Positions 49,331 through 61,515 of a DNA stretch of 64,000 nt are shown in pieces. A program made the position numbers and the translations under genes. Each line of letters begins with the position of its first letter. Positions within the stretch are counted from its first letter, which is position 1. A model generated the notes under the pieces. It was given only the letters and a program-made list of their open reading frames with translations, made no database searches and had not been told where the DNA came from. This DNA comes from Apus apus (Eukaryota; Chordata; Aves; Apodiformes; Apodidae). The stretch is taken from NCBI RefSeq assembly GCF_020740795.1, contig NC_067285.1, positions 37,829,318 through 37,893,317 on the forward strand. Direction: 5' to 3'.

Positions 49331-51728
49331 ACATGAAATTTAGTGACACAAAAGTCAAATTTTTTTGAATCAGTTTTTATTTTAGAAATATCATTGGATT
49401 TCCTTGTGATCCTTTTTCTTTGATTAAGAGTATATTCCAAATACTGAAATATCAACAGAGCGTTCTTCATTCATGCTCCCAGCGTGGCCTTAAGAATATG
49501 TCTAGATTTATAAATGGGAGAGGAATTGCAGTACCAGAGAGTTCTTCATCCTATGCCAAAAATTTTACAAAGAACAAACTTTGGGCTTACCCCGAATTGT
49601 TGTGAAGGATCTTGTTAACTTCAGAATAGGCAGAGTCTTGGTGGCTCTTTCCTCAGTGGAAGGCATTCCTTAAGAGGTAGAATTTACTATGAAAAATAGG
49701 AAGTCTTCAGTAAGAAGAGGAAAACGCAAGTTTTCTTGGAATGAACAACTTGGTAATCCACTGTGATTTACAGGATGAGTTAGCAGTCTGGGTAAATAAT
49801 GAGAAGAAATGGAGTTCTTACTGGTGGAGTGGGGGTGTTCACATCTAAAGAACATGGTGCTTTATTTTGTAATGCTTACATAAGAGGAATTTAATTAGTT
49901 GGAAGACTTCCCAAGAAGTACTCTTACTTTTGGCAGTTAATGCCGTGAATTTGACTGAAAAATAATCCTCAGGGGTGTATTTATTCTTTAGTTCTCAGTG
50001 TAGACAATGGAACAGTAAAGCTGTTCTTACTGAGAATGAAACAGGTGGTGAAGCAGTTCAGTGATCTACTCAGTATTTTGCTGCTCAGAAGTCTTCATTC
50101 TTCATTTGGCTTTGCACATGTGCTCTCACTTTGGAGTTAACTCTGAAGGGTGCTGCTTCATTCTTAGGCCACTACCAGGCATCCTTGAGTCATGGTTGCA
50201 GTGTCTCTTTTCTTAAAGGTGTATCTTACTCTTGAGGAGAGAACATCAGGATACACAGTGTGAGGGCACTTGTCTGAGCATAGTCAAGGTAAAAAGCCTT
50301 ACATCTCAAAGAATTGTTGACAACAGTGAAAACTGTTCAAATATAATGATTCTTGAGTAGCCTCTGAATACTACTTCTTCATTTCAACTGGTAAGAGTAG
50401 GAACTGAAAAAGGCCATTGTACTCATTTTCAGATACGAGCTTTTGCAGTGGTGCTCTCTCTCCCCCAGATGCATGCTCAGTGTAACCTGCAAGTCCATGA
50501 AAGGAATAGGATCGTTTTATTGTATTTTTACTGATTGCATGTGGAATTTACAAGTTTATTCTCAGCAATGTCTAGCCTTAGAAGTCGGTGGCTCAACAAA
50601 TTCTAAAGAGAGGAACCCCCTCCCCTCAGTAAAGGCAAACCTTCAGTTAATAGTAAAAATAATAGCAGGAGTTCAACTGCCTCTAAGAAGCTTGTTTAAT
50701 AACTTTGAGGTGGTCAAAGAAATGTGCACCGGCGTATGTCTTGTGTACAGGCGATGAGCACCAAATAATACCATCTTTGGTGCCTTCATAATCTGAAAAT
50801 CAGTCAGCCTTATGGAGTATTTTAAGTACTGTCAGTGCTGTGCTCAAGTGTTCAGTTCGAAATCTTCCTCTTCCCTCTGCACCTTAGTTAGGGTATTAAT
50901 TGATGTTGCAGCAATCGTCATGGATGATTTGTTCATTGCTCTTCATGTTTTCAAGGAAGAGCTGTGTAATTGCTTTAGTGGTATCTTAGAAGTGTTTGGG
51001 GATAATGGTTCCAAATAGATGTGTTGCATTGAGTAATACAAGTTGAACAAATAGGCTTTTTCAAAAGGTGAAAAAACTTCTTGTAAAGTTCTGCTGGATG
51101 TGATTTCAGTCAGACCAGCCTTCAAGAGAGCTTTGACGTCGTCCTGACAAAATTTGCTCTTTACAAAGAGAATAATTTTTCACTGAGAGGAATCATTGGC
51201 ACTTCATTTTGCAGTTTTACTCCTTTTTGAAGTTGCAGTGTACTTGGGCTTGAAGTCCCTTTGAGGGAAGTTAGTGACTTTCATAGAATACACAAGAAAT
51301 GTGATGTATTTTTGTAGCTTATATTGCTTAGAGGAGAGACTGTAATGTAATAAAGGGTTTTTGCTATTTGAGAAACCTTGCAACATACTCATGATACTTC
51401 AAAGTGATAGGTCTTGATTTTGTAATGGGTTATAGGCATTTAGCATTGATGAAGCAGCAGCTTGTCATCCTTATTAGCAAAATTACGGTTTTGAAAGAGA
51501 CTTCAGGTTCTCAAATGCCTTGTCCAATTCTTGGAAAAATTACACATCCACGTCCATTTGACTCTTTCAATTCAATTTATTTGGATTATTGTGTTTTGGG
51601 TTTAAGAAGATCTCTTCAGGAGTTGGTGAGGAAAACACTCTTAGCACACTGATGGTTGAGACCATGCTAATGACTTAGTGGAGTCTGGATTATCTTTTGG
51701 ATGGAACAGCTATTAGCCTGATTACCTA
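49331..51728. other. CTNNA3 intron, no feature seen
   Basis: Ordinary AT-rich sequence; the short frames show no homology. Confidence 0.5.
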
Positions 51729-52480
51729 ATCATAGAATCACAGAATTGCTAGAGTTGGAAGGGACCTCTAGAGATCTTCCAGTCCAACTCTCCCACTGAA
51801 GTAGGATAACCTAGAACACTTTACACAGGACTGTATCCAGGCAGGTTTTCAATATCTCCAGAGATAGAAACTCCACAACCTCCCTGCGCAGCCTATTACA
51901 GTGCTCAATCACCCTCACTGTAAAGAAGTTTTTCCTTATATTTAAATGGAACTTCCTATATTCCAACTTGTACCTATTGCCCCTCGTTCTGACGCTGAGA
52001 ACTACTGAGAAGAACCTGTCTCCATCTTCCTTGCACCCACCCTTTAGATATTTGTATACATTGATAAGGTCTTCCTTCAGCCTTCTCATCTCCAGGCTAA
52101 AGAGTCCCACCTCTCTCAGCCTTTCCTCATAAGAGAGATGCTCCAATCCCCCTATCATCTTTGTCACCCTCCTCTGGACTCTCTCCAGAAGCTCCCTGTC
52201 TCTCTTCAACTGTGGAGCCCAGAACTGGATGCAGTATTTCAGCTGTGGCCTCACCAGGGCAGAGTAAAGGGGGAGAATGACCTCCCTTGACTGCTGGCCA
52301 CGCTCTTGTTTATGCAACCAAGGATTCCATTGGCCTTCTTGGCAGCAAGGGCACGTTGGTGGCTCATGGATCATTTACTGTCTATCAGGACTCCAAGATC
52401 CTTCTCCAAACTGCTTTCCAGCAGATACACCCCTACCCTATATTGTTACTTGGGGTTCTTTCTTCCCAGGTGCCGGACCC
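51729..52480 (-). mobile_element. CR1 LINE, 3' part of ORF2 plus tail
   Basis: Plus-strand start ATCATAGAATCACAGAATTG is the reversed CR1 tail. The minus strand encodes ORF2 C-terminus ([60 protein letters not shown]). One long open frame of 187 codons remains; 5'-truncated. Confidence 0.95.
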
Positions 52481-55158
52481 TACCCCCTAATGCGATTGAA
52501 AGCGAACACTTTTACTTACGCATAAGCTTCATGTAGGAAAGGGGTGCCACTTAAATGCCAGAAGAAAAATCTACCCGTATTCTAAAGGAGACAAAAGATT
52601 TACTAATGTTGATCAAACTGAAATTCACTGTTGGTATAGCATTGCACTATGAATTGCAAATGCCCTGCAGAAATTTAACACAATAAATATATTTATTCAG
52701 AAGTAGCCACATACTTACTTTAACTTTATTAAAAGACATCTAGAGCAAATAATACAGATGTCTCTTTTTTCATTGTTTGAGAGTGGCTTAACATAAATTC
52801 CTAACGCTCATATCCTTAGTTTGGTGCTTGTGCTTATTAATTGGGCCATCACCAAGGCATACTTAAAGCTGAAGAATCAGGATGGGGAAAGTGCAGGACC
52901 AGAAACAGGGTTTTTTTCCTCACTATATATATGTAAATACGTATGGCTGCTGACTTCAAATAAATGGGAATTATTGTGGAATAACAGATCCTTCCCAACC
53001 TGAACATGTGTTCTCAGAGAAGAGCTATGCTTTTTTTGGCCTTCTAATCGTCAGTGTGATCTGGTGACATGCTCCTGATTTGTCCCCAGGTGCTGATCTA
53101 CTGCATAGAATTATTGGCATAGATTGGGTTAGAGTTCATTCTCATATTTTGAGCATGGGATTGGACTACATGACCTCTGGAAACCTATTTCCACCAAAAT
53201 TATTACTCTGTGATTCTATGACACAATTTATGTCAATGACTGAGTTTGTACCAAGATGTTTCAGCCAGTGCAACTGGGAAACCTGAGGAACCTTATGTCA
53301 AAGAGAAAAAGCTGGTCAGAGAGTTTCCCTGGTGGAATGGCTTGTATCGCTGCCTCCCCTCCCCTCCTTTTTTTTTTTTTAAATCTTTGAAATGTTTCTG
53401 GTTTGGATGTTGAGGAGATCTTTAAATAGATGAGTAATATTTGCAGTGAGCCTTGTAGAGTGTTGCTTTTTATATATGATAGTGTACTAATGCAGTGTGA
53501 ATGAATGCAGTGTTAGATTTGGGACACGCAGGCAGCTCAGTGACAGGAAAGAAATAAAAATACTTGAATCAATGGGAATTAATTGTTGTAACCAATATTG
53601 AAAAACCCTGACCTTCAATTGAAAGAAAACTATTTTTTTGGAACGGAGGGAATAGTGGCTTTTAGAATTTTATTATGATGATACCAAAATATCTCTGTGA
53701 CTTACACAGCTGAAGAGTGAAAAGGGGAAGCATAGGATTCAAACCAATTTTTCTCAGATACCATCTTAAAAACCCCATGGTGTTGACTTAAAAGAGAATG
53801 CAGCTTGAGTGCATCTATGAAAATTGTATTTCTTCAGTCTTCACCCTTATGTTTTATGTGGACAAGGTAACACATCACACAGGTGGGGAAACAGTTGTAT
53901 TGGAATAGCAGGGATAAGTTCAGAAAGCATTTCCTTGTAGGCACAGATGTACATGACAGGCTATGGATTCTAGACCTCATCCTCTTCAGAAAGTGTCTTA
54001 CTTAGTTGCTTTGGAATTTTGGATAGGAAAATAAATGAATTTGGCTATGCACTGACTGGTTCTCTGTAATTATTTACATCAATTAAGTGAGAAAGGTAAA
54101 AACCATTGGTAGTAGATCACCACTGAACTTTGTTAGAAATAGTGTCCTAAAACGTTGATAGATAAAGATTTGCTTCTGTTTTGCAGCATCTGGACTGTAG
54201 AACTTGTTGCATCATTTTGGATAATTACAAACTTAAGTATACCTATCTGTGTTGGCATTTGCAGTGGTACAGAGGCCTACTTCCCAGGCAGTTCTTGATC
54301 TGCATTAACATTGGAGTGATAAATATGTTATACACCTACTTCAGTGAAGGCTAGGAAGACTAACAAATGTGTAGTAGTTTAGATAGGGGTCTTACATGCC
54401 TTAGTAGGCTGAAAAGATGATCTAGATCTCAGTATCCCAAACCTTCTTGTGCCGTTGTCAAGCCTGTCTGTTACAGCCTGTTGATGGTGAGTTTATGAGC
54501 TGATGTGAGTGCTCTTTTTCCTTTCATCTCTTTAAACTTTAAACTGGAAGAGCTTTTTGCCTGTAAACAAAGCTATATGTCCATGGTGTATAGTGAAAAA
54601 AACCCATAAGATAGACTTCTTCTTTCACAGATTTCAAGTTTCCTTGTAAATTGTCAGTGAAAGTTGCACTGATAAAACTATTCCAGCAGAAAATTGTACT
54701 GTTACTTAAATAAAGATCTGTGGATAGCTCAGGAAGTAAATAATTCTTTCTATTTCATTACAAAAAATGAAGGCAAATGCTGTTACTCAATCTTTAAGAT
54801 CTTAAAAGTAAGTTTGAAAATAAAATGGAAAAGCTGTACATAGTTGGAGATGTAAAATTAACAGGCATGATTGCAAGCAATCTAGCTGAAGCCTTAGGAT
54901 CCTACTTTGAAATTTCCTGATACTACCTAAACCCATCTTGCTGAACATAAACTGGGGAGAGGTCATAAGATTTTTTTGTTACTGTCACCCCTTCCACAGC
55001 TCCTTTCCGCGCCCCCCCCCCCCCATGTTCATCTTGTTCAAGTATGTTCTTTGACAAATTAATTTCCCCAAATAATGAAGGCTTTCTAGCAGAGGTTTTG
55101 GGCAAGTTTGAGAGTCTGGGGATGAATACTTGCTTACAAAACTGTTTGTTTATTTAAG
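52481..55158. other. CTNNA3 intron with a short CR1 tail
   Basis: Positions about 53150-53222 (GGATTGGACTACATGACCTC ... TGTGATTCTATGACA) look like an old CR1 3' tail. A 13-base C run lies at 55012-55024. Nothing else recognised. Confidence 0.55.
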
Positions 55159-55251
55159 GTTGCTAATCTTGCTTGTTCATTGTCAGCAAATGAAGATGGA
55201 ATGAAAGTTATCCAAATGGCTGCTAATCACATAGAGACTTTGTGCCCACAG
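55159..55251 (+). pseudogene. CTNNA3: CTNNA3 exon (start of M domain), itself intact
   Basis: Acceptor TTTATTTAAG, 93 nt, phase 0 at both ends, donor GTATGA. Encodes VANLACSLSANEDGMKV and MAANHIETLCPQ. All alpha-catenins have VANLACS at this point; ANHxETLCPQ fits CTNNA3 rather than CTNNA1 (SQLEALCPQ) or CTNNA2 (TQIDSLCPQ), from memory of those proteins. It directly follows, in the family, the exon seen at 15244, yet lies 39.6 kb away with the PHF7 array between. The exon itself shows no damage. It is called pseudogene because the two preceding exons are broken; if a short isoform starts in this intron it could still be used. The next exon (INAALALA...) was not found before 64000. Confidence 0.82.
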
Positions 55252-57080
55252 GTATGACTTTTTAAATTAATTCCGATTACACCACACTGAGAATACACTG
55301 TATTTTGTTCACACAGCATGTGATGTTTAGTCCTGCTTCTTCAGTTTAAATTCACATTTCATTCACACAGCTTAGTGTAGTAAATAGAGACTAAATGATA
55401 AATCAAGGGCAAATACTCAGTTAATTTGTTTATTTTTTTCTTAGAGGTTAATCTGTTGATAGTCTGTATTGGTTGGGAGTTTTAAAAATCTGTAAAAATT
55501 GCAATTGAAGAAACATGGTACTCTGTTGGAATGACCCTAGTTGAGTAAACAGTGTAACATGATAGACAAATTTAGAAGTTTTTTTACTTTTAGAAAGCAA
55601 TACATATTTTAACCTTTAATTTGGATTACACTTGATTTGCTTTCTGTGTGTGTGAATGTTAAACTAATAATTATTCTGGTTATCACCAATTGAAAAGCTT
55701 GAGCTTTTGTCTTAAGCAAATGAATGAAAAATAGCACAACTGTTTTTGGTTAAATTTTGGTACTTATTATCTTATTAAAAGTGTATTCACTCTGCATTTG
55801 TCATGTTCAGAATTATAGATGTGTAAAAACTTCTGCAATTACGTCTGTTGAGAGCAGAGATTTTACTGATTTGTATTAATGTGATCTGAGTGTTTCAGCC
55901 TTGAGGTTGAAGAATTTCAAGATCCTTAGTTTTTTGAACAACACTGTAGTTTACACAGTGGCCTAAATAGTCTCGCCCTTTTGTGTGCTCGAACGCTGCA
56001 TGTAGTTGAAATAGAAGGTGAAGAGCAGATGTTAATAACATATTAAATTACAAGCTTGAGAAACTAATTTTATGCCTGTTGAGTTAAAAAGACTTGGGGG
56101 GAAAAAGAAACTTCTATCAAGGAAATGTGCTTTTTCTGTAAATATCACAGATACCATAGTTTTCTTTGGAATAATTCAGTTTCAGTATCTATTTTTGTAA
56201 CTTTTAAGGTTCTCTGGCTCACATCCCATTTGCATTTAATGTATTACATTTTTTTTTAAAGAAGATTGCTGGCTTGTAAGAAAAATTCATGAATCCATCT
56301 TTGTTTCTCCAGGCGTACAAGTGAAACTTTGTTTTTATGCATCCAGGGTAGCTTTTTAATTGAAAACCTATACTTTCATTATTGCTGCGATGCCAGAAGC
56401 TCCTAAAATCTGATTTTGACAAAAATATTTACTCCACAGCCATTTAAGTTGCTAGAGTTTCAATTTCCTACAGTAAAATGAAAGGTTTTTGTTTGCTTTT
56501 TCACCCTTTGTTTTTTAATCTCAATATAAAACAGGGGTGTATTAATTGATTATAGATCTGTTTAAACAGAATATGGCATGGACATGGTAAGATTATATTA
56601 CTGTTAATGTAAGATTATATTACTGTTAACGGTGTGTTCATTGTGCAGGTTTTGCTGCTTTCTTAGATAAGGCTCATGCCCTGTGAAAACAACTGGCATT
56701 TTAACTTAGGAAGAAGTAGCAGAATAAGGCTCCTGCATTTTTCAGCAAATCAGATTATGCTACATAATTTTAAAATCCCCCATAAGGAAAATAATTCTCT
56801 CAAAGTCACTGCAGGGCATATCAGACAGTTTGAAATGGGGAAATTTGTATGTAGAACTCGCCAGTGTTCATTAGAATAAAGAAATGGGTTTTTATTTACT
56901 CTGAAAATACATTTATTGAAGGGAACTGCATAGTTTGGGGTGCTTAAAGCATAAAAGGTGCTTTAAAGGTGCTTAAATCCCCCAAAAAACCCTCCTAGAA
57001 CTGCCCCTGAGCAACAGCTCTCTCCCTTGATATCTCTGGCCAGGGTCTGCAGAGAGAAGGAAGACACAGAGACATGGGCT
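55252..57080. other. CTNNA3 intron, no feature seen
   Basis: AT-rich, no recognised exon or repeat. Confidence 0.5.
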
Positions 57081-57089
57081 TGGGTGCAG

Positions 57090-57960
57090 CTGAATTTTAA
57101 TGACTCAGAAGAAGAAGATGAGACTGCATCAAGTGGATGTCACAGGGCCAGGAGCAGCAGGGAATAGAAGGAGCCTGTACCCCATGGCTGCAACATAGAT
57201 CCTGCCAGGTGTCCATCTGCCTGTCCCACAGAGGTAGCAGGGCCAGCAGGTCCTCCCCAGACTTCCTTTTTGTTGCTCACGGCCTAGCAGAGCACAAGAG
57301 AACGGGGACATTGGACAGAAAGGAAGGAGTGGAAGAAGGGAAAAGCAGGCATGGACTGTGCTTTTGGAGAGCCCAGGCTGGGCCCATCCTTTTGCAAGGG
57401 CTGCTGGGCTTGGTCAGCCCCTCAGAAAGAAACAACCCAAGGCTGTGTCCCCAGTGCAGAACCATCTTGTGAGTCCCTGGGGCCTTCCCCAGGGCCATCT
57501 CCAGCAGCTTTAGCAGGGCAGGCACCTGCTGCCACAGTAGCGGCTGCTAGTGCCCGAGAGGCTAAAGCCCCCAGAGTTGATGGGCACTCCCTGAGAGCTG
57601 AGGATGCTGCCAACGGCAGCGGAGGTTGAGGAGCCCACGGTGGTGCTCTGCGGGAAGGAGCTGAGGATGGGGCCAGGCAGGGTCACCACCACAAGGCAGG
57701 GCTGGATGACAATGGAACAGTCCTGGCACTGCCTGACACAGGGCTCATTGTAGCTGTTGGCCATCAGGGCCAGGCTGCATGGCTGGTATGGCAGGCACTA
57801 GTTGTAGCAGGACATGCATTGGGGCTGGAGCTGCACCTGGGAGAGGGGGTGAAGGGGGAAGCAGAACACAAGGGGTTGGTGAGGAGCAGCCTGTCAGCCC
57901 ACCATGATGGAGCCAAGGCATGAACTGGCAGCAGGAAGTGGAGAGATCCGCTCAAGAGAG
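57090..57960 (-). pseudogene. Feather beta-keratin (corneous beta-protein) gene, disrupted
   Basis: Minus-strand coding region 57815-57510, 101 codons, the usual feather-keratin size. After ATG (57815) it reads MSCYN, then TAG (57800-57798) where the family has Gln, then [78 protein letters not shown] and terminal CGSRCLPC. The core beta-sheet segment and Cys-rich ends are preserved. Just upstream is acceptor CTCCCAG, as in feather-keratin genes, whose 5' UTR is split by an intron. The 3' UTR runs left to an ATTAAA signal at 57101-57096. The in-frame Met 12 codons after the stop (57764) could permit a shortened 84-residue product, so it may be a new pseudogene or an N-terminally shortened gene. 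It is isolated here, not in a keratin cluster. Confidence 0.9.
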
Positions 57961-57977
57961 CGTCTTGGCATAACATC

Positions 57978-59862
57978 CTGGAGGGTAGAGGGGCCCATGA
58001 AAGCTGGCTGATATTTAAGGATCACCTTCTCGAGGCCCAAGAGCATTGCATCCCAACTAAGAGGAAGTCAGGTGGAAACTCCAGAAGGCTGGTGTGGATG
58101 AGTAAGCAGCTCCTGGAAAAGCTCAAAGTGCAGAAGGAAGCCTACAGGGGGTAGAAGCTAGGGCAGGTATCCTGGAAGGATTACAGAGAGGTGGTTCAGG
58201 CAGCTAGGGATCAGGTTAGGAAAGCCAAATCCCTGCTAGAATTAAATCTTGCTAGGGATGTTAAGAGCAGTAAGAAAAGCTTCGTTAGGTATGTTGGGGA
58301 GAAAAGGACATCCAAGGAGATGGTAGGCCCTCTCATGAAGGAAAAGGGCGAGATAGTAACACAGGGTATTGAGAAGGCTGAGGTCCTCAATGACTTCTTT
58401 GTTTCAGTCTCCTCTGGCAAGTGCTCCAACCTCAACACAAAGACCACAATAGGTGAAAGCAGGGACTGGGAGAATGAATTACCTCCCACTGTAGGAGTAG
58501 AGCAGGTTCGTGACCATCTAGAGAACCTGAAGGTGCATAAATCAATGGGACCTGCTGGGATTCACCCACGAGTCCTGAGGGAGCTGGCAGAGACTTAGTC
58601 TCTGTCCATCATATTTGAGAAGTCGTGGCAGTCTGGTGAGGTTCCTACTGATTGGAAAAAAGGGAACACAGCCCCTATTTTTAAAAAGGGGAAAAAGGAA
58701 GACTCAGGGAACTACAGGCCGGTTAGTCTCACCTCTGTGCCCAGCAAGATCATGGAGCAGATCCTTCTGGGAAGTCTGCTAAGGCACATGGAAAATAAAG
58801 AGGTGATTTGTGACAGCCAACATGGCTTCACTAGGGGCAAGTCGTCCCTGACCAATCTGGTGGCCTTCTAGAGCAAGGCTACAGTGATGGTGGATGGTGC
58901 CAGAGCAACTGACGTCATCTACCTAGATTTGTGCAAGGCATTTGATTCTGTCCCACATGGCATCCTGGTCTCCAGACTGACAAGGCGTGGATTTGACAGG
59001 TGGACCACTCGGTGGATAAGAAATTGGCTGGATGGCCCCACCCAGAGAGTTGTGGCTCAACGTCCAAATGGAGGCAGGTGACAAGTGGTGTCCCCAGGGG
59101 TCAGTGTTGGGACCAGTGCTGTTTAAGATCTTTGTTGGAGACATGGACAGTGGGCTTGAGTATATCCTCAGCAAATTTGCTGATGATACCAAGCTGTGTT
59201 GTGTGGTTGACACCCAAGAGTGAAGGGAAGCCATCCAGAGGGACGCTGACAGGTTGGAGAGATGGGCCAGTGCCAACCTCATGAAGTTCAACAAGGCCAA
59301 GTGCAGGGTCCTGCACCTGGGTCAGCACAACCCCAGGCACACATCCAGGCTGGGGGCAGAATGGCTGGAGAGCAGTCCTGAGGAGAAGGACTTGGGGGTG
59401 GTAGTAGATGAGAAGCTGGACATGAGCTTTTAGTGTGTGTTGGAGCCCAGAGAGCCAACTGCATCCTGAGCTGCATCAAAAGAAGTGTGGCCAGCAGGGC
59501 CAGGGAGGTGATTCTGCCCCTCTGCTCTGCTCTAGCGAGACCACGCCTGGAATACTGTGTGCAGTTCTGGTGCCCTCAGCACAAGAAAGATACAGACCTG
59601 TTGGAGAGGATCCAGAGAAAGGCCACCAAGATGATCAAAGACCTGGAGCACCTCTGCTATGAAGACAGGCTAAGAGAATTGGGGCTGTTCAGCCTAGAGA
59701 AGAGAAGGCTCAGGGGAGACCTTATAGCACCTTCCAGTACTTGAAGGGAGACTACAGAAAAGCTGTGGAGGGGCTTTTCATCAGAGAAGATAGTGATAGG
59801 ACAAGGGGTAATGGTTTTAAACTGAGAGAGGGGAGATTTGGGTTAGATATTAGGAAGTGTTG
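57978..59862 (+). mobile_element. CR1 LINE, ORF2 part, both ends lost
   Basis: Encodes ORF2 from before the reverse transcriptase to near the C-terminus: VHKSMGPAGIHPRVLRELAE (58530-58595), [19 protein letters not shown] (motif A), [18 protein letters not shown] (motif B), SKFADDTK (motif C, about 59170), [18 protein letters not shown]. Several stops and frame changes. It ends abruptly at GATATTAGGAAG, where CR1 normally continues to its tail; retroviral sequence begins there. Confidence 0.93.
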
Positions 59863-61296
59863 ACCAAGGCTTGATACTTCTGTGGTTCTAATGTGCCAGG
59901 CCATCAAATCCACACAGTCCAGTCAACTTGGTTGCCCCTCTCCTCCTCCTGGCCAGAGGCAGGGCACCTCTAATGTTGAGCATTTGGAGGCTGACACACC
60001 ATCCTGGGTGGAGGACCAGCCAGTGGAGACTGGTGCAGCCTTCTTCCTGGAAGAACCCTCTCCTGCCTTTGTTCCATTTAGTAGCTCTTGCATGTGTATC
60101 TGGAGAACATCAGTGGGCCTCTTGTCCCAGCTTCTCATGTCCTCTAAAATAATTATGCAAGAGACCACAGGTGGTGTTGAAGTGGGTCCCATCTCCCTTG
60201 CTGCTGTCTCGTAGCAGGGCATCTCCTCTTAGTGACTGCAACATGTGACCGGTTGTCTTTAGGGAGTCACCGGGGTTTACTTTCCCATTTGTTTGGCATC
60301 TTATTCTTTCTGTCAGTTATTTGTTCAATGGCTGAGGTGTGGAACTGATGGGAATCAGAGATTATCTCTCCATACTGTTGTGCTCTGAAAGCCACTTCAC
60401 GCACAGTTGGTCTTGCATCACCATCAGTGCATCCCATGAAGGAGAATATCTAGGCATGTGCTGCTGGTACAGCTTGCGCAAACCTCTGGAACATTGTGTG
60501 TCACACAGAACGTCACCAGAATTTGTAAGTCAGTTGTTATCACAGATCACCTCTCACACAGCTGTTTCTCTCAAATACATTCTTACTAGTTGGAATCGAA
60601 TGGGAATGCACTTAATCTTTGCAGAAGCAACTGTTTTGGTAGCGGCACCAGTGGTGGCAACAGCATTGGTGGTGGTAGCAGCATCACGGTGACAGCAGCA
60701 AGTGGCAGCAGCATTGCCTGTGGGGGATTGGCAGTGAGTGGAACAACATCTCACCCTACGCATCCACGATACATTATAAACATTCAGCAGAAGCATCCCT
60801 ACTGCAACAATGCTATTCAAACCAAGAGCTGGGAGATTCAGCTTGAGAGAAAATGGACAAGTAAAACTGAACCTGCTACAGCCATTACCAACATAGACCT
60901 TTACGTTCACTTGAGTATCTATACTGTAATTTTACACAAACAGTACTCCCATTAAGGTAAGTATCAAATACCCTATGATCACTAGGCTGGTAATTATATG
61001 GTTGATTATGGAATCAATTCTATCAATAAACCATGAAACAATAACGAGCAGCTACACAGAGCAGTATGATCCTGGCTACATACCTCATGAACGATTGCAT
61101 GTTGGGAAAAATGTCCAGCAGAAACATTACAGAAAATGTCTGTTCAGTTTTCAATCCGTCATTAAATTCAGCAGAAGTGTTGCCCATTGCTATCTGAGGA
61201 TTTCCTCCCATTAGATGTGGAATTTTAAACACTCACAATTAGTGAGAATTTATAGCCTGGGCTTAAAATTGAGCCCCATGTTGGGCGCCAATAAAT
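59863..61296 (-). mobile_element. ERV internal fragment (leader and gag start), broken
   Basis: Directly left of the LTR at 61297 the minus strand carries a primer-binding-site-like TGGCGCCCAACATGGGGC (tRNA-Lys type, as in ERVK-like elements), then after a leader a gag-like start MGNTSAE, a myristoylation-type signal, near 61185. The remaining 1 kb has no long frame. Old and broken; left boundary abuts CR1 at 59863. Confidence 0.6.
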
Positions 61297-61515
61297 TGTT
61301 GTCACAGTTGGACTCAGAATTGGCAATTAAACCAGAGACAACAATGCTCTTGACCCCCACCCCCTCCCCCAGGTAGGGAAGGAGAGAGAAAGTTACAGAG
61401 AGAGAGAGACTTTCTGGATCGAAAACTAGACAGCTTTAATTAAGCACTTAGGATAAAAGAATAATATGTACAGTTATATACAGATGTGTTCAGGAATGTG
61501 CAAAAGCCTCTTAAC
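61297..61515 (-). mobile_element. ERV LTR (R-U5 end) adjoining the primer site
   Basis: Ends TGTTGTCACA at 61297 (reversed: TGTGACAACA). Contains AATTAAACCAGAGACAACAA shared with 5920-6110 and AATTAAAGC as a polyadenylation-type signal on the minus strand. The U3 boundary on the right is uncertain. Confidence 0.7.

Noticed and set aside
12318-55251. Assigning the catenin exons to CTNNA1, CTNNA2, CTNNAL1 or vinculin
   Set aside because: CKKTRDLRR, NGREKEIKEYAA and ANHxETLCPQ together fit CTNNA3; CTNNAL1 and vinculin lack these strings.
60590-60955. Ser/Gly-rich 121-codon plus-strand frame
   Set aside because: Lies in ERV leader/gag sequence of the opposite strand with no recognisable protein; low-complexity (GGCAGCA)-like composition explains it.
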